A stretch of DNA of 64,000 nt from positions 57,936,001 through 58,000,000 of the forward strand of contig NC_134109.1 in NCBI RefSeq assembly GCF_040939455.1, in the 5' to 3' direction. Shown here piece by piece: positions 45,601-56,800 of the stretch. Origin of the DNA: Microcebus murinus (taxonomy: Eukaryota > Chordata > Mammalia > Primates > Cheirogaleidae). Numbering within the stretch: position 1 is the first letter of the stretch; every line of letters starts with the position of its first letter. The notes beneath the pieces are model-generated. The model made no database searches, had not been told where the DNA came from, and worked only from the letters and a program-made list of their open reading frames with translations. The position numbers and the translations under genes are program-made.

Positions 45601-46940
45601 TACATGAACTAAACTCAAGTCTGGATTATTGCAGACATAATCTGAATAGTATAAACTATTGTGTGTTTCTAAGCATTCTCTTTTTCATGGCATGTAAATT
45701 TGTACAGGTCAGAGACACTTTGTTTTGATCACATCTTGCTCTCTGCTGCTTTGTATAGAGTTAATAAATGTTGTCTTATATAAGGAATTATAAATTTCTT
45801 TCACAACTAAAAAGTAGTAGTTTTACATTTTTAAGAAAACTAAAATTCCTTCTAGAAATCTCAATAAGTTGCAAGGCATGGGAATGTGGTTTTAGGTTTA
45901 AATGTAAACACTATCAGTCACTCCTCACTGGAGCCCTGGGTATAAAGGAGCAAATAAATATTCTAATCACCATGTTTTAGAAATATATTGCCTTATACTC
46001 CAGTTTACTATCCATGTCCAGTGCTGAACTATAAACTTTTATTTCCCTCAAACAAACCCCCAAACATTTATCACATTAAAAATGAATCATCTGTTATACT
46101 CCAACCATAAACTGAATAATAAACAGAGGCAGGAATTATGATCTCTGAAAAACTGGAGAAGCGCTGGTGTGCGATCACAATATCCCGCCCCATAAATCTT
46201 CAAATCCATATTTTCACTGAATTCCCAGACTCGCTTGTCAAGAGAATATCTGAAATCTTTGCTAATTGTTTTATAAGTATAGGTAGAAGTCAATAGCAAA
46301 TCCTATTTGTTGAATAAGGAATTTGAGGTAAAGATAATAATTTGGCCATCAATTGGATCATATTCTTTTACAGAAATTTTATTTGCAATAGTTCAATTTG
46401 AGGCTTTAAAAAAAAATGTGGAAAAGTTCTCTGCATTCCCAAAAATCTCAGTGCCTCATACATGGCTTGGCACATTGTAGACTTCTGCTGCATATAAGCA
46501 AGAACTTTTTAGTGTATGATTTGACTTATGGCATATCTAAGTCCATGTACTAAGTTACTGGAATATAATTTCTGTTATACTTTGAAATGAACTTCGGGGA
46601 TGTAAGGGATGTATCCATCTGCATGAAAATAACATTCGAACTTACCTTTTTCTATTCAGTTTTTTTACTCACTCTTAATAATACATACTTTTTTTCCAGA
46701 AATCCATCCATTTCTATAATTCAAAGCAATTAGAATAGTTATATTTTAAAATTAATATAACACAAATCCATGCTTAATACTCTGGGAGATGGGAATTTTT
46801 TCCAGGGTCAGTTTTAGTTAAATTGTTAGCCTGCCACATGTGCCTATGCCCCTAGAAAAATGGAGAAGCTAGTTTGCAGCCTGGCTTTATACTTTGTTAC
46901 ATGATTGCAATAGGTCAAATCTGACATGGCGTTGAAAGAA
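45601..46940. other. Unassigned intronic sequence
   Basis: No named repeat. A part at 46090-46290 (agaagcgctggtgtgcgatcac) is repeat-free with some CpGs and could be conserved. The 70-codon antisense frame there has no known domain. Confidence 0.4.
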
Positions 46941-47900
46941 AGTTCCTTTTGCAGATAATTAATGAAATGCAGCACAAAGCATGCCATCACCTAATAAAAA
47001 CATCAGATTGTAAGATATGTTTACTGCCCTTTTCAAAAACTTCCCCTTGGATTCTGGCATATGGAATATTACATTTCATGTACAACTCTGGCTTCCCATG
47101 CAGCCTGAGAGTTCTTGCTGTGTCCCAGCCATAGGAGAGATTCTGCAAGGAAACTATTAGCCCTCGGCCAGTTGCTCAGGCTCATGATTCAAAATGACCA
47201 GCATTCATTAAACTTTATTACTGAGCTGCATGAAGTTTCTTTGGATTAGGAGACGGCATAACCCTCTGTCCAGTTTTTCCAATGGTGCTGAAGCTTTTCA
47301 TTAACCTGGGAAGCCTTCTATTTACATGGTTCACAGCCTGGTCTCAGCTCACTTGGAGGTAACAAAGGGTGTCGGGACAGGAGGGCAGTGGGGGTCCTGC
47401 TCCTCTAAGGCTTCCATCTGACTCTGATCAGGTCAACATTTAAACTCCTGCCTCATTAGGCAAAATAAAATGGAAATGACTGAGTGCTCAGGGATCATAT
47501 TTCAGTTTTGCCTTTGTCTCTTCCCTACACCTTCTCTGCATAACCCAGTTGTTGTGACACGGTTTGCTGGGTTCTCCCCTTGTATGTGGCTGGCATTGCT
47601 GGTACCCACTGGTACCCACCTTCCAGCAAGAGTGCATGGAAGTGAGCAGGAGTGAGTCTATGCCAGCATGTTCTCAAGCAGGAGCAAATTGTCAGACAAT
47701 TTCACTCTTGTTCCTCTAATTGAAGGGGAGCTGTAAATTAGGTAGGATGTGTTCTTAAGGTGTGACAAGAAAATGAATGCTGAGTAAATTGTTAGTAACC
47801 TGATTAATGCTGGATTAGCCTGCCCATAAATTAGATGCCTTTGAAAAGCCAAGTTTAGTTACTGTAGAGCATTAAAATCTGTATCTTTGCCCACCTAAAC
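46940..47900. promoter_or_regulatory. Candidate conserved non-coding block F
   Basis: Almost 1 kb free of recognised repeats, with a striking density of TAAT/ATTA words: gataattaatgaaatg near 46955, cctctaattgaaggg near 47715, gtaaattaggtag near 47735, ctgattaatgctggattag near 47800, and ataaattagatg near 47827. It also holds a perfect 17-bp palindrome at 47686-47702. Such clusters are typical of homeobox-bound developmental enhancers. Function and target gene are not shown by the sequence. Confidence 0.42.
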
Positions 47901-47970
47901 TGGCCAGGCTGACATTGTATGCCTCTCAGTGTGACGCACTGAAAAGGACACAGCATCACCTTTGTGGTAT

Positions 47971-48304
47971 TTTTTTTTTTTTTTTTTTGAGACAGAGTCT
48001 CACTTTGTTGTCCAGGCTAGAGTGAGTGCCGTGGCGTCAGCCTAGCTCACAGCAACCTCAAACTCCTGGGCTTGAGTGATCCTTCTGCCTCAGCCTCCCG
48101 GGTAGCTGGGACTACAGGCATGCGCCACCATGCCCGGCTAATTTTTTAAATATATATCAGTTGGCCAATTAATTTCTTTCTATTTATAGTAGAGACGGGG
48201 TCTCGCTCTTGCTCAGGCTGGTTTTGAACTCCTGACCTTGAGCAATCCGCCCGCCTCGGCCTCCCAAGAGCTAGGATTACAGGCGTGAGCCACAGCGCCC
48301 GGCC
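47971..48304 (-). mobile_element. Lemur-type Alu SINE, full length, antisense
   Basis: Poly-T at 47971-47988, then gagacagagtctcactttg through to gcgcccggcc, the complement of a full dimeric Alu. The internal segment tatatcagttggccaatt and the phrase 'gtgagtgccgtggcgtcagc' mark the strepsirrhine-type Alu. Target-site duplications cctttgtggtatttt are at 47959-47973 and 48306-48320. Few mutations, so a young insertion. Confidence 0.95.
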
Positions 48305-48424
48305 TCCTTTGTGGTATTTTTAACAAGCATGTTTATCTTTAACCTGAAAAACAGTAAGGAACTGTTTAGTCAAATTCAAATTGTGGAACATTCTATAATC
48401 AATTGGTCTGTATTCTTCAAAAAG

Positions 48425-48915
48425 AGTCAATGTTTTGAGAGACAAAAGAGGTTAGGATCTTTCTTAGATGAAGAGATACTAAAGAGACATGACAATTGAG
48501 TGCAATATGCGGCACTAGATGCAAAAAACAAACAAACAACACAGGATGTCATTGGGACAGTTGGGGAAATTTGAATATACTCTTAGTATTAGGTAATATT
48601 GTTATATCAATGGTAAATTTCATGGATGATGGCATTTGGTTATATTGGAGAATGCCCATGTTTTTAGCGCATTATATGCTGACGTATTTAGGGTCGAAGA
48701 GTCATTATGTTTTCAACTTAATATCAACTGATTCAGCAAAATATTCTTATGTTTTATATCTATTGATGCACACATACATATATACATATATATGGAGTGA
48801 AAGAGAAGAAGAGAAAAATGTGGCAAAATGTTAAAAATTGATGACTATAGATGAGTTTATAAATGAGATTTATATTATTTACCTTGTAGGACTTTTTCAA
48901 TAAATAAATAAAAAT
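48425..48915 (+). mobile_element. Old L1M-type 3'-end fragment, sense
   Basis: 'tcattgggacagttggggaa', 'aatttgaatatactcttagt', 'gtatttagggtcgaagagtc' and 'atgtggcaaaatgttaaaaa' then ttgatgac follow a common old L1 3' UTR. It ends in a TAAA-rich tail. The subfamily is not resolved. The 112-codon open frame at 48496-48834 lies inside it. Confidence 0.6.
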
Positions 48916-49395
48916 AACACACCTTCCTGGGGGAGGCTTATTCAGCCATGAAGTTTTGATCATACAATAGCTTGCCTGGTTAGGATCCTCACACTGAATT
49001 GACAGCTATTGTGAATGTCATTACTTGACTTTTGGACTTTTTTAACTAAGGATTTCTGTACAGCATTAGCCAGACTCCAACCCATATGGTGCCAAAAAAT
49101 GTGCCTTGGCAATTCCTTCCCTCTTAATATCCAGGAGTCATCCCCATCTGGCAAGGCTGCAAAGAATGAATCCTGGTGCATCTGCCCCCTGACCACATCT
49201 TCCTGCCTGTGCAGCCCAGTTTTCTATCAATACTTCTGGGACACCAGGATGGAAATGCCGGGTGGGTGCTCCCCTCCATGTGCCATGTCTTTCTACCCAG
49301 TTTTCAGAGCTTTCCTACTTTCTCCTTTTCTTGCCTATAATAAAGGCTGTGATTTTCTCCTCCCTTTATGATACCTTACATCCAAGCCTTCTTTA
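48916..49395. other. Possible LTR remnant with a polyadenylation-like signal
   Basis: A moderately GC-rich 450-bp stretch ends in 'cttgcctataataaaggctg', which looks like the AATAAA region of an LTR. The 118-codon open frame at 49015-49371 (+) overlaps it and has no recognised domain. I cannot assign a family. It may simply be unique intron. Confidence 0.3.
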
Positions 49396-49399
49396 TTGG

Positions 49400-49770
49400 C
49401 ACCAATGTAAGTTAGAAAATGTGTTTAGCTTCAAGTAATAGGAACTGGAAATAAACCAAGAATTTAGTTCTACAATATCATCTGAGACCCACACCTCCTC
49501 TGTCTTATGACTTCTCTATCCTTTGTGACCTTCCTCCTTTTGCAAAGTCACTTCATGGTGCAAAATGGCTGCCAGAACTCCACCTATATGTCCATCTTCC
49601 CTGCAGGAAGTAGAAGGAAGTCAGGAAAAAGAACATGCCTCTCAGCTGAGTCAGCCATCTTTAAAGTAATCTCTTGGGAGCCTCACCTAATGATTTCTTC
49701 CAGGACATCACTAACTTGCAAAGAAGGTTGAGAAATGTAGTCTTTCCCTTCAGTATATTGTTGCCCCAAA
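49400..49770. mobile_element. Medium-reiteration repeat, same type as 15885-16320
   Basis: 'tcaagtaataggaactggaa', 'ggtgcaaaatggctgccaga', 'actccacctatatgtccatc' and 'gaaggttgagaaatgtagtc' recall the same dispersed family as the 16-kb copy. The family name is not secure. Confidence 0.5.
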
Positions 49771-49844
49771 TAAAATCAGGGAATTGGTTGGGTAGAAGAG
49801 GAGAAAGAATACTGGAAAGGTGGTTAGTAATCTGTGCATCAGCA

Positions 49845-50000
49845 TCTGTCAGTATATCATTGAGTCAGTTGTTTATTGAGTACTGACTCTGGGCTGAGGG
49901 GGGACACATAAAAAATATGACACATCTCCCAAACTGCCTCATCCACTAGGAGCTTACAATTTATTTAAGGGGCAAAATATGTGGAAAAATTAGAAGGGAA
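49845..50000 (-). mobile_element. L2 3'-end fragment, antisense
   Basis: 'gttgtttattgagtactgac' and 'actaggagcttacaatttat' match the reverse complement of the L2 3' end. Related old sequence may continue to about 50400 ('aaagtggcattttagggaga'). Confidence 0.65.
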
Positions 50001-51000
50001 TTTAGTGCTAATCTAAATGGGACTCAGAGAAGACAGAGAACCAAAATCCTCAGGCAAGATTTCTGGCTTTATGTAAGGTTTAGATCAGTGTTCAGTAAGA
50101 GAATTTTCCAAGAGGAATAAATAACACAAGTAAAGCACAGAGGAAGAAATGATCTGGGTGGCTGAGGATGAGTGTCTTGGTCTCACTAACTGCACAGAGA
50201 GTATGGTTTAGAGCAGAGCAGAAGCTAAGATGATGGGTGAAAGGCGGTGGTTTGTGGAGCATACTGAACCCATGACATGTGCCTGGCCTTGGGGAACCAA
50301 ATGGGGGATGACTGTACGTTCTTGGGCAGGGTATTATTAATAATAGGTGAAAGTGGCATTTTAGGGAGACTTTTGGTAGCAAATAGGAATAAGTCGAGAG
50401 GCCGGAGTTAATAAATGAGTACAGTTGCGGATTAATATAGACCTTGTGTTAGGAAACCAGTGGAAATAGAAAGGAAATGGCAAATCTGAAAGATGTTTAA
50501 AAGAAAAATCTGTGGGGAATAATAAGGGAATGGAAGGAAAGAAAAAAAGTAGAGGATGGTTCTGAAGGTTCTAGTCTGGCTGACAGTGGAGCCTTTGCCT
50601 CCAGGTGATAGCTGTGAATTCTGAAGGACTTTGTATATTTGTGGAGGAAGAACTGTAAAGAATGGACAGAAGACACACATATAACAAAAGTTATAAGTAA
50701 TTCTTGTAGAATTGAAAGCCCCAGGTTATTTCCACCGTGTTGAGACCTGAATTATGCTTTTGTGTTTAGCTATGTGTATTTTCCAGTTAGAGAATTTACC
50801 CAGTATATTTTTTAAAGAAGGGTAATGTCTTCATGGGAGAAACAACTGATATTTTTGAAATCCTTATATATTACATATAATAGACAAACTAAAGGCATGT
50901 TGTTACTTTGATCATATTTTTAAAAACTCAAAGCCTCCTGTGTTGATTCTTCATTAAAAAGAGTAAAGGAAATTTCAATTACTCAAAGTTTAAAAAAGGA
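50001..51000. other. Intronic sequence, first part possibly old L2, remainder unassigned
   Basis: 50040-50400 has the look of an eroded antisense LINE (cacaggaggaagaaatga, gtggcattttagggagactt). After that I recognise nothing. Antisense frames of 82-96 codons at 50092-50680 are not convincing genes. Confidence 0.35.
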
Positions 51001-51004
51001 AAAT

Positions 51005-51165
51005 AGTTAACATTTTAGTGCTTGCTTTGTGTCAAACATATTGCCATACATGTTTTCATTTTGTCCTTCAATTTGCTTACTTTTAGACTCAGAGTGCATA
51101 AATGCTTGTCCTCAGTTACACAGCTAAGTGGTAGAACCAGCATTCAAACCCCAAAATGCTAGCAT
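51005..51165 (-). mobile_element. MIR SINE, antisense
   Basis: 'gttaacattttagtgcttgc', 'cctcagttacacagctaagt' and 'ggtagaaccagcattcaaac' follow the reverse complement of MIR. Confidence 0.78.
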
Positions 51166-51536
51166 CACAGTCCCCATTCTTTTCTGTGTTATCCCTCTTG
51201 TTTTCAGTTCTTCCTCCCTTCTTTCTGGTTCACCACATATCAGATCTATTGAAAAATTATTCTTCTGTGATTTTTGGAAGTCACAGCTTATTGAAATTCA
51301 GAAAGACTGAGAAACTTGTGTGTTACATAATTCTAATTTATAATCTTAAATGGGAAAACTTCTTGATAGCAACATTTGGTTGTTCAAAGCCTGATCTAAG
51401 GAAATCAATGTTATCAAGCCATTTGAAGGACAATATACTTTAAGAAAGTTTATATGAGTAAAGTCTGTCCAAAACAAACTGATTCTTCTACTCTTATTAG
51501 AGGAATTTGCTCAGGTTACCCATTTGGAGAACTGTT

Positions 51537-51577
51537 TTTTATTTCTTTCTTTTCTTTTTTTTCTTTTTTTTCTTTTT
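51537..51577. repeat. (TTTTCT)n low-complexity tract
   Basis: A T-rich run punctuated by single C residues, about 40 bp. Confidence 0.85.
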
Positions 51578-51579
51578 TG

Positions 51580-52065
51580 GTGAGAACACTGAAATCTTTG
51601 GTAAATAAAAGATAATTCCAAGTAGGAATAACATAACAGTTATTTTGCTTCAGAAACAATCTCATTCCAAAAGATAAAGACAAATAAATATATTCATGGT
51701 TGAAATAAACTCTTCTGTTTGTTTTCTGTTGGAACAGTCTCTACCCTCTAATCACACTGAAGGCTTGACTCTCATGGGTTTTCCCCAGTGACATCTGTGA
51801 TAATGATTTGATAAGAATAATATTGTGTTCTTTAAAAAGAAAAAGTTCTTGCTTTTATTTTTGACCATGAGTTCAGGTCTACTCTGAGATATGACAATGA
51901 AGCCTACGAATGAATGTTCTTGTGGAGTTAGTTCTGTGAGCCCTAGTTTCCCTCTGGAAGGCTACCTCTCCACTGCTGCCGTGGGAAAATGTAGGCTTGA
52001 GTTGTCTCTTTCCCCTCAAGTCACAGTCCATTTCTCCCTAACTTTTGACCACCTCCCAGAAGTGA
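51580..52065. other. Unassigned intronic sequence
   Basis: No repeat recognised before the MER2 start. A 114-codon frame at 51891-52235 runs into the MER2/MER1A and is not a gene. Confidence 0.4.
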
Positions 52066-52069
52066 ACTA

Positions 52070-52945
52070 CAGTCCTGCAACAGTTTTGCCAATGATGGAA
52101 GATCACGGTCCCCAACCCTTCAGGCCAAGGACCCGTAGTAGTCCATGCCCTGTTAGGAACTGGGCCGCACAGCAGGTGAGTGGTGGGGGAGGGGGTGAAG
52201 CTTCATCTGTATTTATACCTGCTCCCTGTCTCTAGCATCAGCACCTGAGCTCTGCCTCCTGTCAGATCAGCAGCGGAATTAGATTCTCACAGAAGCACAA
52301 ACCCAACTGTAAACTGTGCATGTGAGGGATCTAGGGTGCGAGCTCTTTGTGAAAATCTAATGCCTGATGATCCGAGGTGGAGCTCAGGCAGTGATGCTAG
52401 CGCTGGGGACAGCTGCAAATACAGATTATCATTAGCGGAGAGATTTGACCACACAGAGACCATAATAAATCAATTGCTTGTAGACTCCAATCAAAACCCT
52501 ATCAGTGAGTGGCAAGTGACAATGTAATAATGATAGAAATAAAGTACACAATAAATGTAATGTGCTTGAAACATACCAAAACCACCACCACCCTGCCCTA
52601 CCCCTGATCTGTACAAAAATTGTCTTCCATGAAGCTAGTCCCTGATGCCAAAAGTGTTGGGGACTGCTGCCATAAAGTTATAATATGGTATTTTTGCTGT
52701 ACCTTTTCTATGTTTAGATATGTTTAGATACGCAAATACTTAACCATTGTGTTACAGTTTCCTACAGTGTTCAGTACAGCAACAAGCTGTATAGGTCTGT
52801 GGCCCAGGAGCTATACTATATGGCCTAGGTGTGTAATAGGTGCTACTATCTAGGTTTGTCTCAGTGCATGCAATGATGTTTGTACAACCAAATCACCTAA
52901 CATATTTCTCAGAACATAAACTCCTCATTAAGGGATACATGACTG
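52070..52945 (-). mobile_element. MER2 (Tigger/mariner-type MITE) interrupted by MER1A
   Basis: The outer ends are cagtcctgc at 52070 and catgactg ending at 52945. Each is bordered by the TA target duplication of mariner-class elements (52068-52069, 52946-52947). The right part (52671-52945) follows MER2: 'ctgtaccttttctatgttta', 'cctacagtgttcagtacagc', 'atatggcctaggtgtgtaat' and 'atttctcagaacataaactc'. The left 33 bp (gcaacagttttgccaatgat) is its other end. Element orientation by convention is uncertain. Confidence 0.88.
52104..52669 (+). mobile_element. MER1A hAT-Charlie transposon nested in MER2
   Basis: Starts cacggtccccaaccc and ends gttggggactgctg, its inverted ends. The middle reads 'aggaactgggccgcacagca', 'cctcctgtcagatcagcagc', 'gagggatctagggtgcgagc', 'taatgcctgatgatccgagg' and 'gacaatgtaataatgataga', in MER1A order. 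The approximately 560-bp length fits MER1A rather than the shorter MER1B. No clear 8-bp duplication was found at its edges. Confidence 0.92.
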
Positions 52946-52949
52946 TAGA

Positions 52950-54920
52950 TCCATCTGAATCTCTAGAGTACACTTCTCCTTTTGCATTGGACTTTTTTCT
53001 TCCAGTTATATTTGTCACCATTTGACTAGATTCAAGGATAGACTGGGGAATTAATTTCAGATATGTTAAAATAACTTTTCAGGGTGAAAGGATGTCATTT
53101 AGTGTTATAGTGTGGTCTTTTCCTAAGTTGAACTATAGGAAAGTTAATTTAGTCCCCTTTGTCCAATATTTAAGTCCAATATTTATGGAGATGATTTACC
53201 AACCAAAATAAAGTCCATTATTTAAATGAAACTGACTCTTTATATTCCTGGTTCTGTGTTCCCCAGAAACAATACCTGCCTCGTAATAGATACTGAATGC
53301 TTTTTGAATTCCCCTTAGAATACACAAATGCAAATGTAATTTGTTTCTGAAATTTGGTTTGAGAGATGAGTTATGTGTATTAATACTATGAGGATTTGTA
53401 ATACAATTTGTCAGTGTAATTTGAATGAGAGCCTCTCATGGTTGACTGTAAATGTACTTTAATTACGGTTTAATAACCTTCATATGGAAAATGGTAAATA
53501 ATTGTTAAATAAGTGTTCTTGGATAAACTTCCATTGACTCCTGTAAAAAAACATCAAATAAAAATATAATATATATAGTAATTATGTAGATTAAAGAACT
53601 TCATTAAGCCAAATGCTTTTTGGCAGACTGTAGAATGCATGCTCCACATCAAGTAGGGTGTTGAACAAGATAATGATGCTAACTTGTAACAACTTGAAAT
53701 TTCCATTAAGAGGCTAGTAGATGTACCGATATCATGTACTTAACTAAGTAAAACCTTTACTAAAAAGGGAAAAGTGTAGTTATACTGTGGACTACTAAGA
53801 AATACACAAGACTTCCCACTCAATAATTCTGAAGATAAGCATTATCTTTTCACATTACCATGAACAGGAATGTTAGCTATTGTGCCAAATAATATCTCCC
53901 TGATACTGTAGCCTAGACTTTTAGGCAAAGTAATGTAAATTGCTTCTAATAATTATATTTTCCCATTTTCCCACCTCCCTGAAATTTACTTTCTCCCTTC
54001 TCTAAAATTGATTTTTTTTTGTAGAGCAGTCCATCTTTCTGGGGTGCCAGACTTGTATTCTGACATCCTGTTCTGCACACCACAGCCATATTACTTCACG
54101 TAGGCTACAGCTCAGCAAAACAGACTGTATGATCATGTTCTGTAAGTCCATATTATGACCCTGATTTATTTAGCAAAAGATGCGCAATTTTAGTGGAAGC
54201 TAGGTGGCCACCCAAAGGAGGAGCAGTGAGTCTCAGTGTGGCTTCACAAAGACCCCAACAAGGTCATGCAGCTGCCAGTACCAGTATTTGAGAAGATACT
54301 GTTGTGCTGTACTACAGCTCTTTTATAATATGTACTTATTTTATTCTTTCAGAAAAAGGTGGAAAATATGTATACATATCTGGGCTCTCCTTTTCTCCAG
54401 CTGAACTCCACATCAGCAAGTCCATATTGTCACCCAGAGGAGAAAACTGAGGGAGGACCCTGACAGCTGTGAGCACTTTGCCGATCTCTGGCCATCTCCA
54501 TTTCCTTTGAAATAAATAGCAAGATTCATTTTTCTTGCTATTGCCCTATCTCCCCTTTTTCTTAACTACCAAACTTTTTGATAGAGAATACTACATTTAC
54601 TGTCTACATCCATTTTCTCTGCCACCTGCCCATTTCCTTAGCCAGGTACCCTGACACCCACCTACAACATTACTGAGCCTGCCTCTCAACCATGGGCTCG
54701 TGGAGTGCTTCAGTGTTTCAGAGCCTGGAGGTCAACGCTCGGGTCCCTCCATCTTCATTACATAATACTTCCCTGTTCGCTATCAGTACATCTGTGTGGG
54801 ACACCTACAGACTCTATTTGTCTGAGAATATACATGAAATGCAACAATATCCTTATGGGCCCAATTCTAAAGCTATCAAGCTGGCAAATAACAATGTGAA
54901 TTTAAGGAAGCATTATCTAC
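52950..54920. other. Unassigned intronic sequence
   Basis: AT-rich to about 53950, then more mixed. No transposon or exon was recognised with confidence. The 107-codon frame at 54692-55015 runs into an Alu and is not a gene. Confidence 0.4.
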
Positions 54921-54940
54921 TGTTTACAAGACAATATTTT

Positions 54941-55254
54941 TTTTTTTTTTTTTTTTTTGAGACAGAGTCTCACTTTGTTGCCCAGGCTAGAGTGAGTGCC
55001 GTGGCGTCAGCCTAGCTCACAGCAACCTCAAACTCCTGGGCTCGAGTGATCCTCCTGCCTCAGCCTCCCAGGTAGCTGGGACTACAGGCATGCGCCACCA
55101 TGCCTGGCTAATTTTTTATATATATATCAGTTGGCCAATTAATTTCTTTCTATTTATAGTAGAGACGGGGTCTCGCTCTTGCTCAGGCTGGTTTTGAACT
55201 CCTGACCTTGAGCAATCCGCCCGCCTCGGCCTCCCAAGAGCTAGGATTACAGGC
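54941..55254 (-). mobile_element. Lemur-type Alu SINE, 5'-truncated, antisense
   Basis: Poly-T to 54958, then the same sequence as the 48-kb Alu with about six substitutions. It stops at ggattacaggc and so lacks the last roughly 20 bases (the Alu 5' end). A perfect 16-bp target-site duplication, tacaagacaatatttt, lies at 54925-54940 and 55255-55270. This makes it a genuine truncated insertion rather than a later deletion. Confidence 0.96.
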
Positions 55255-55270
55255 TACAAGACAATATTTT

Positions 55271-56000
55271 GAACAGAGGTGCACTAATACATCATAAGAA
55301 GACTATTGTGCTTTCCTATATGATTCATGGCTAGAACCAACTTGAGTCATAACAAATGCCGACAATGTCCTGACTGGTCCACATTTTCTACACCTGATGC
55401 TTACTAGCAACTAATAGAAGTAGCAACTTCACTTTGACGGCAGTTGATCCATTCAATAACACAACAGTTTCTTAACAAAAGCACTCCAGATTTATACTAA
55501 ATACTACCAAATTATGACTTTCTAGATAACTAGAGCCACACATTCTGTATATGCATTAGCTTTTCTTTGCTCCAAGCATTGTACAGTGGTATCAGAATAT
55601 GGTCAAATACGGAGATGAGTTAGATTCAGTTTTGACAATAGCAGCTGACTGTTTACTCTGTGAAAGATGTTTGGGCTGACTCTGAAGAGGAACCAAAGGT
55701 AAGGTAAGATGAATTCCCTGCCCTCAAGGAGCTCAGAGTCAAGCAGTAGAAATAAGACAAGTGCTCAGGCACCATAGTTGAAGGAAGAGGATGTTGAGTT
55801 CCACTTGGTGCAGAGAGGGCCCATCCCACAGGAGGGACCCCACTCTAAGCCCACACAGGAGAAGCAGATCCTCTGAGAAAGAAGACTGAGAAAAAGCCAA
55901 TAGACTTGCCATCTATGAACACAACTGTTATTTTAGAAAAGCTCTATTGAAAAAAGGATATTTTTATCTGAAATATCTGCAATATCAGAAATCTCTCTGA
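55271..56000. other. Unassigned intronic sequence; short L2-like piece at 55705-55800
   Basis: 'gaattccctgccctcaagga' and 'gctcagagtcaagcagtaga' look like an antisense L2 fragment. The remainder shows no recognised feature. Confidence 0.4.
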
Positions 56001-56014
56001 ACATGTTACATTTT

Positions 56015-56142
56015 TTTCTTTTAGCGTATTATGGGGGTACAAGTGTTAAGGTTACATATATTGCCCATGCCCCCCTCCTCCCTGGAGTCAGAGCCTCAAG
56101 CGTGACCATCCCCCAAACGTTGCACATCTCACTCATTGTGCC
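56015..56142 (-). mobile_element. 5'-truncated strepsirrhine-type L1 3' end, antisense
   Basis: 'gtattatgggggtacaagtg', 'ttaaggttacatatattgcc', 'gagtcagagcctcaagcgtg' and 'gcacatctcactcattgtg' form a minus-strand L1 tail. Target-site duplications tgttacatttt lie at 56004-56014 and 56143-56153. Only about 130 bp was inserted. Confidence 0.78.
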
Positions 56143-56399
56143 TGTTACATTTTAACAAATACTAAGTCACTGAGTTTTGAGTTCTTATTTAGAAGATACT
56201 ACAGTTCTTGTATGTTTGTAAAAGAAATGAATTGTGTCATTTGTGTTTTTTGGAGAGTGCCTTTTCTGCGGGCTAAATGTTTGTGTTAAGACTTCCCTAC
56301 CTCTTGGCATTGTGTCTCTTGGAGGCTTTATGACCAAAGAAAGGTTTCTGCAGCCAAGGCAGGGGCCCTATGGAGATAAAATACCTTGTGTTTCCCTGC

Positions 56400-56800
56400 A
56401 GGAGGTCTAGCTCTCTCAGACAAGTTTAATAGCCATTCATGCACTGAGAAGATCTTATCTCGTGTCCTATTGGTTCAGGGTCACTTGCTGGCTCACATTA
56501 TATTGAAATGTGGGCAGAGAGAGGGAGTAATTTGTTAATGTCATGTACGATGAACTTGGTTAGAAAGGGAAGTGTACCCGCTTTATAATAACACAAGTGT
56601 TTCCTTGCTAATCCCTTGGCAGGTTCATTATCTGTGCAGCCCCGGGCAATGGTTAGCCTATCGTGAAAGTGAAATTTAACCCTCAGCATGAAATTAATCT
56701 TCAAAGACTTATGTCTGCTCAGTCTAGAAATAATACATTCTAAGTGATTTTATAATCCCTGACTTTCTTTATGCATAGGTGCTAAATTGTTATTGAGATG
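56400..56800. promoter_or_regulatory. Candidate conserved non-coding block G
   Basis: Repeat-free, with CpGs retained (atcttatctcgtgtcctattgg, tgtacgatg, acccgctttataata, gccccgggcaatgg, ctatcgtgaaag) and several TAAT and GATA-like words, including a ccaat-like cctattggttc. A 68-codon antisense frame at 56498-56704 has no known domain. The character is similar to blocks A-F. Confidence 0.36.

Noticed and set aside
48496..48834. 112-codon open frame as a small gene
   Set aside because: It lies entirely within an old L1 3'-end sequence and ends in its low-complexity tail.
49015..49371. 118-codon open frame
   Set aside because: Overlaps a possible LTR remnant with an AATAAA-like signal. No domain and no coding pattern.
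51891..52235. 114-codon open frame
   Set aside because: It runs from unique intron into the MER2/MER1A transposon pair, so it cannot be an ancient protein.
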